Source: Myxococcota bacterium (GTDB lineage: Bacteria; Myxococcota; Polyangia; GCA-2747355; JAKLHH01). Taken from it: a stretch of DNA of 35,488 bases. A program made the translations under genes and the position numbers. Each line of letters starts with the position of its first letter. Within the stretch, counting starts at the first letter, position 1. The notes under the pieces are model-generated. The model was given only the letters and a program-made list of their open reading frames with translations, did no database searches and was not told the origin of the DNA. Where the stretch lies: contig JAKLHH010000002.1 in the NCBI GenBank assembly GCA_022710245.1, positions 1 to 35,488 of the forward strand, given 5' to 3'. Below are positions 32,538 to 35,488 of the stretch, piece by piece.

Positions 32538-32561
32538 CGTGAGCAGCGCCACGCGCTCACG
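32538..32561 (+). terminator. Hairpin after the OPT gene
   Basis: CGTGAGC (32538-32544) and GCTCACG (32555-32561) pair perfectly around a 10-base loop, 66 bases after the OPT stop. A strong pyrimidine tract (32508-32537, mostly C and T) precedes the stem rather than follows it. A Rho-dependent end is therefore at least as likely as an intrinsic one. The rest of the 304-base gap (32472-32775) shows a small GCTGAACAC duplication near 32681 and no gene. Confidence 0.4.
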
Positions 32562-32775
32562 CTCCCGCTGCCATGCTGGCCTGCGCCGCCGCCGTCTCCG
32601 CCGACAGCTCGGCGTGACGCCTCGACCACACCTGTGCCGCGCGAGGACAGCGCGCGCTGAGCACGGACGCGGCGCGCGGCGCTGAACACGCTGAACACGC
32701 GGGCGCCGAGCGCGGGGAGGCTGGCACGCGGCTCGCTACGAGCTGATCCGGGTCTACCCAAACGGAGGTGTCATC

Positions 32776-33597
32776 ATGACAAAGACGGTGACCAGGCTCG
32801 CTCGCTCCTCGACGGTGGTGCTCCTCGGCAGCCTCGCGCTCCTGCCCGGCTGCCTGATCCCGGCCATCGCCGGCGAGCGGCACGACCGCGTGCTGCAGCA
32901 GTCGCGCTTCACGGCCCGCTGCTCGTCGATGCAGGTCACCTCGCGGCGGGGGCTGCGAGAGTACACGGTCAGCGGCTGCGGCTCGACGCTCGTCTATCAC
33001 TGCTACGACGCGCCCTACCTGCGCGGGTCAGCCTTCGGTCACCGTCACGCGGATCCGGTGGACGCCGCGGTCGCGCTGACGACCGGCGGCCTCGACCCGG
33101 ACGCGCCGTGCGCGCTGATCAGCGCCTCGCTCGCGCCGCCCGCCCCGCGAGCGCCTGCGCCGCGAGCGGTCGCGGTCGCGCGCGGACCGGCAGCGCCGTC
33201 GCCCGAGGAGGTCGATGAGCCGGGGCTCTCCCGGGGCGCCGCGCCCGCGAGCGAGCCCGCGCGAGTCGCCACCGCCGCGAGCCAGGCCGCGAAGGTGGTG
33301 CCCCCGCGCTCGCTCCCCTCGGCGGCGGAGGTGAAGCAGGTGCTCTCGGCGCTCGAGCCCGAGCTGCGGAGCTGCCGCGCCGGCGGCTGGGTGCCGGTCG
33401 AGCTCAGGGTCGCGGCGAGCGGCCAGCTGCTCTCGGCGCGCGTCACGGGCCCCGTCGACGCCTCCACGCGCCAGTGCCTCGAGGTGGGGCTCGGGCGCGC
33501 CCGGCTGGCGCCCTTCAGCGACGGCCCCATCTCGCTCGCCTACGTCCTCGACCTGCGCCCCGCGCCCGCGAGCGACACGGCCCGCGCGGCGCGCTAG
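32776..33597 (+). CDS. Lipoprotein with Cys motif and C-terminal AgmX-like domain
   Basis: This 273-residue protein has a lipoprotein signal with lipobox LLPGC (Cys26). An N-terminal domain follows with conserved-looking Cys residues (FTARCSSMQV, YTVSGCGSTLVYHCYD), a pattern seen by eye in many myxobacterial lipoproteins. After a Pro/Ala-rich linker comes a C-terminal domain (LSALEPELRSCRAGGWVPVE to PISLAYVLDL) with a Cys pair in RSC and RQCLE. That domain resembles the AgmX/PglI C-terminal or TonB-C-like fold. The ATG has GGAGG 7 bases upstream. The next gene is a paralogue sharing the last 75 residues, so the two arose by duplication. The role is unknown; a cell-envelope position is sure. 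Confidence 0.8.
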   Translation: MTKTVTRLARSSTVVLLGSLALLPGCLIPAIAGERHDRVLQQSRFTARCSSMQVTSRRGLREYTVSGCGSTLVYHCYDAPYLRGSAFGHRHADPVDAAVALTTGGLDPDAPCALISASLAPPAPRAPAPRAVAVARGPAAPSPEEVDEPGLSRGAAPASEPARVATAASQAAKVVPPRSLPSAAEVKQVLSALEPELRSCRAGGWVPVELRVAASGQLLSARVTGPVDASTRQCLEVGLGRARLAPFSDGPISLAYVLDLRPAPASDTARAAR

Positions 33598-33797
33598 AGA
33601 CCACGCCCGTGCCGGACCCAGGAGAGGTAATTGTCGCGGCGCCGCACAGGTCGGGCGGTCGTGCGAAGCTGCCGCGACCAACAATCGGCACACTGTCGCA
33701 GCCCTGCCACGCCCCGCGCGCGAAACCCCTGGAGAGCCCAGCCACGGCGCCTGGCACGCTGCTCGCAGAAACTGGCACTGACCACGGAGGCCTGCCG

Positions 33798-34469
33798 ATG
33801 CGACGCTCGATCATCCTCCTCGCGCTGACCGCCCTCGTCACCAGCCAGGCCGGCTGCCTGCACCTCTTCGGGCGCGGCCGGCATGGCGGCCACGGCCGGC
33901 GCCACTCCAGCCACTCCAGCACGCACTCGCGCTCGAGCCATCACCATGGCCCCAGCGTGGCGCGCGGCCTGCTCAGGGCGGCCACCACGGTCGCCGCGGC
34001 CGCGGTCGTCGCTGGCGCCCACGCGGCGAGGCACGCGCAGCCGCGCGCCGCGCTCGTGCGCGCACCGAACCCTGCGCCCCCGACGGAGGTCCCGCGCCCG
34101 AGCGCGGCGCCGCGCGTGAGCCCGGCGGTGGGGCCCGCGGAGGGGCCGGAGGAGGTCGCCGCGGAGCCGGAGGACCTCCACGAGCCGACCGTCGCGCCAG
34201 CGTCGCCCGAGGAGCAGCTGGGGCTCCCGGATCCCGATCAGCTCGAGCGCTCGATCAGCGCGCTCTCTCCGGCGCTCACGCGCTGCGCCGCAGGCATGGG
34301 GAAGGTCCGCGTGGAGCTGGTCGTGCAGAAGAGCGGGAGCGTCACCGCCCGCGTCCTCTCGCCGCTGCCCGCCCCGCGGCGGAGCTGCCTCGAGGCCACG
34401 CTCGCGCGCGCCCGCGTGGCTGCCTTCGCGAACGGTCCGGTCACGCTGCTCTGGACGCTGCAGCTCTAG
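33798..34469 (+). CDS. His-rich lipoprotein, paralogue of the preceding gene
   Basis: This 223-residue protein has a lipoprotein signal (SIILLALTALVTSQAGC, Cys20). A His/Ser/Arg/Gly-rich segment follows directly (GRHGGHGRRHSSHSSTHS, then SHHHG), which could bind metal ions. Next come an Ala-rich helix, a Pro/Glu-rich linker, and a C-terminal domain (ISALSPALTRCAAGMGKVRV to VTLLWTLQL) clearly homologous to the end of the previous protein, with both Cys positions kept. ATG 33798 is supported by GGAGG 8 bases upstream. The spacer of 200 bases from the first paralogue holds one copy of the 12-mer GCTGCCGCGACC. The function is unknown. Confidence 0.8.
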   Translation: MRRSIILLALTALVTSQAGCLHLFGRGRHGGHGRRHSSHSSTHSRSSHHHGPSVARGLLRAATTVAAAAVVAGAHAARHAQPRAALVRAPNPAPPTEVPRPSAAPRVSPAVGPAEGPEEVAAEPEDLHEPTVAPASPEEQLGLPDPDQLERSISALSPALTRCAAGMGKVRVELVVQKSGSVTARVLSPLPAPRRSCLEATLARARVAAFANGPVTLLWTLQL

Positions 34470-34488
34470 CTCTACCTGGTCGAGGCGG

Positions 34489-35488
34489 TCAGTGCGCCTC
34501 GAAGGCGCCGAGGTCCCACGCTCCGTCCGCGCCGCGGACCACCCCGTCCATGTCGAGCTCGAAGCTCTGCCCCGCGACGGCGGCGATCGGCTGCCCCCCG
34601 TTGATGGCCGCAGCGCCCGCCTTGAGGTGGTAGTTGCCGGTCGCGCTGGCCACGAACGGGTCGCTGGCCGCGACCTGGTTTCCCGAGTCGGCGATCCCCC
34701 AGCCGCTCCAGTCGGCGCTGGCCTTCCAGAGCAGGTTGTTCTTCGCGACGCCTCCACCGAAGGTGCCGCCGTTGCCGTGGGAGCCCATCACCCCCAGCGA
34801 GAGGTTCACGAACGTATTGTTGTAGAGGTACATCGCGCCCAGGGTGGCGTACTGCGCCTCCAGCACGCGGTTGCCGTTCGACCACACGTTGCCGTAGATG
34901 TACCACTTGTCATTGGGTGTGCAGCCGGCGCCGATGAAGCACATCATGATCCCTTCGGTCATCCAGTTGGTCACCGTGTTGTAGCGCCAGGTGACGTTGA
35001 CCTCGTCCTCGATCGACGCCCACACGTTGGGGTGCCAGCTCCCGGGATTGCCGACGACGTTGTCGAAGAGGCGGTTGTGCTCGAAGACCACGTCATGGTT
35101 GCCGGCGGTGAGGAACAGCGTCGGCTTGCCGTGAAACTGCGAGTAGGCGATGTGCAGGCCGGTGGTGGTGGTCTTGGCGATCGCGTGGAAGCACCGGCCG
35201 TCTCCGGTGAAGTTGGTCGTGGTGGTGGCGTCGCCGGACACGTCCACGTTGAAGAGTCGGAAGTGGTTGGCGGTGCTGCCGGGCAAGCTGACCGCGTAGC
35301 TCTCGCCCAGCGACGTGTCATGCACCTTGAGGCCCTGATAGGGGACCCGGCCATCGATCGTCACGTAGCTCCCGCTGCCGCTCGGCACGGAGATGCCCGG
35401 GAGCACCACCTGCGCGTCGTAGGCCGCCTTCCAGCCCGCCGTGCGGCGCCCCCCTTCCCCTCGGCTGGCGCTGGCCGCTTTGAGGCGG
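34489..35488 (-). CDS. Parallel beta-helix protein, N-terminus beyond the window
   Basis: At least 333 residues are present and the frame stays open to the right edge, so the start lies outside. Repeated short strands with Asn ladders and aromatic residues (GLHIAYSQFHGKPTLFLTAG, NHDVVFEHNRLFDNVVG, VNVTWRYNTVTNWMTEGIMM, KWYIYGNVWSNGNRVLEAQY, AMYLYNNTFVNLSLGVMGSH) indicate a right-handed parallel beta-helix. The protein ends with ELDMDGVVRGADGAWDLGAFEAH, the closing motif common in secreted beta-helix and choice-of-anchor proteins. Such folds bind or cleave polysaccharides or act as surface adhesins; no catalytic residues can be pointed to here. The gene converges on the His-rich lipoprotein gene with only 19 bases between stops. 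Confidence 0.85.
   Translation of the reverse strand, partial: RLKAASASRGEGGRRTAGWKAAYDAQVVLPGISVPSGSGSYVTIDGRVPYQGLKVHDTSLGESYAVSLPGSTANHFRLFNVDVSGDATTTTNFTGDGRCFHAIAKTTTTGLHIAYSQFHGKPTLFLTAGNHDVVFEHNRLFDNVVGNPGSWHPNVWASIEDEVNVTWRYNTVTNWMTEGIMMCFIGAGCTPNDKWYIYGNVWSNGNRVLEAQYATLGAMYLYNNTFVNLSLGVMGSHGNGGTFGGGVAKNNLLWKASADWSGWGIADSGNQVAASDPFVASATGNYHLKAGAAAINGGQPIAAVAGQSFELDMDGVVRGADGAWDLGAFEAH

Noticed and set aside
30249..32552. A 767-codon minus-strand frame opposite the OPT gene
   Set aside because: Its product is a His/Asp/Glu/Arg/Ala-rich string without a fold, and the plus strand encodes clear membrane helices of the OPT family.

Overview
The window is about 35.5 kb of very GC-rich DNA (roughly 70 percent by eye), densely packed with genes of a complex-lifestyle Gram-negative bacterium. 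The gene content points to the Myxococcota or a nearby former deltaproteobacterial lineage. It includes a zinc-ribbon Ser/Thr kinase, two ECF sigma factors, a caspase-like peptidase fused to an outer-membrane barrel, several TPR proteins, PilZ and MshEN proteins, many lipoproteins and an OPT transporter. The taxonomic call is an inference from content; there is no rRNA gene to confirm it. I see no insertion sequence, prophage or CRISPR array.

Layout. From 71 to 15777 every gene is on the minus strand. Read in the direction of transcription these are: a secreted TPR protein (15777-14263), a DAG/sphingosine-type lipid kinase (14076-13021), a zinc-ribbon/coiled-coil tail-anchored protein (12927-10984), an ECF sigma factor translationally coupled to a membrane anti-sigma factor (10868-9169), a caspase/EF-hand/beta-barrel fusion (9069-7243), an SPFH protein with C-terminal zinc ribbons (7085-5895), a NUDIX hydrolase (5783-5376), a 1541-residue TPR protein (5285-660) and a small secreted protein (403-71). 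A YbjN-like gene follows on the plus strand (15953-16441). Next come a cupin gene and a second ECF sigma gene on the minus strand (17878-16748).

The clearest regulated unit is on the plus strand at 18007-24125. A promoter leads into a complete cobalamin riboswitch (18047-18204), followed by four tightly coupled genes: a lipoprotein, a BtuB-like TonB-dependent receptor, a beta-propeller lipoprotein that recalls BtuG of Bacteroidetes, and a small outer-membrane-type protein. Together they look like a vitamin B12 capture and outer-membrane import operon. No inner-membrane BtuCDF genes are present here.

From 24243 to 30129 the minus strand carries the Ser/Thr kinase with a TonB-like Pro/Lys/Glu rod and a periplasmic TPR tail, a signal-peptide protein that probably shares its transcript, an overlapping MshEN + PilZ pair (two probable c-di-GMP receptors), a tRNA-Arg(CCG) with its own promoter, and an unrecognised protein. 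The plus strand then has an OPT-family transporter (30291-32471) and two tandem paralogous lipoproteins (32776-34469). The window ends inside a minus-strand beta-helix protein. Small tandem repeats sit in several intergenic regions and one lies inside the receptor leader sequence.
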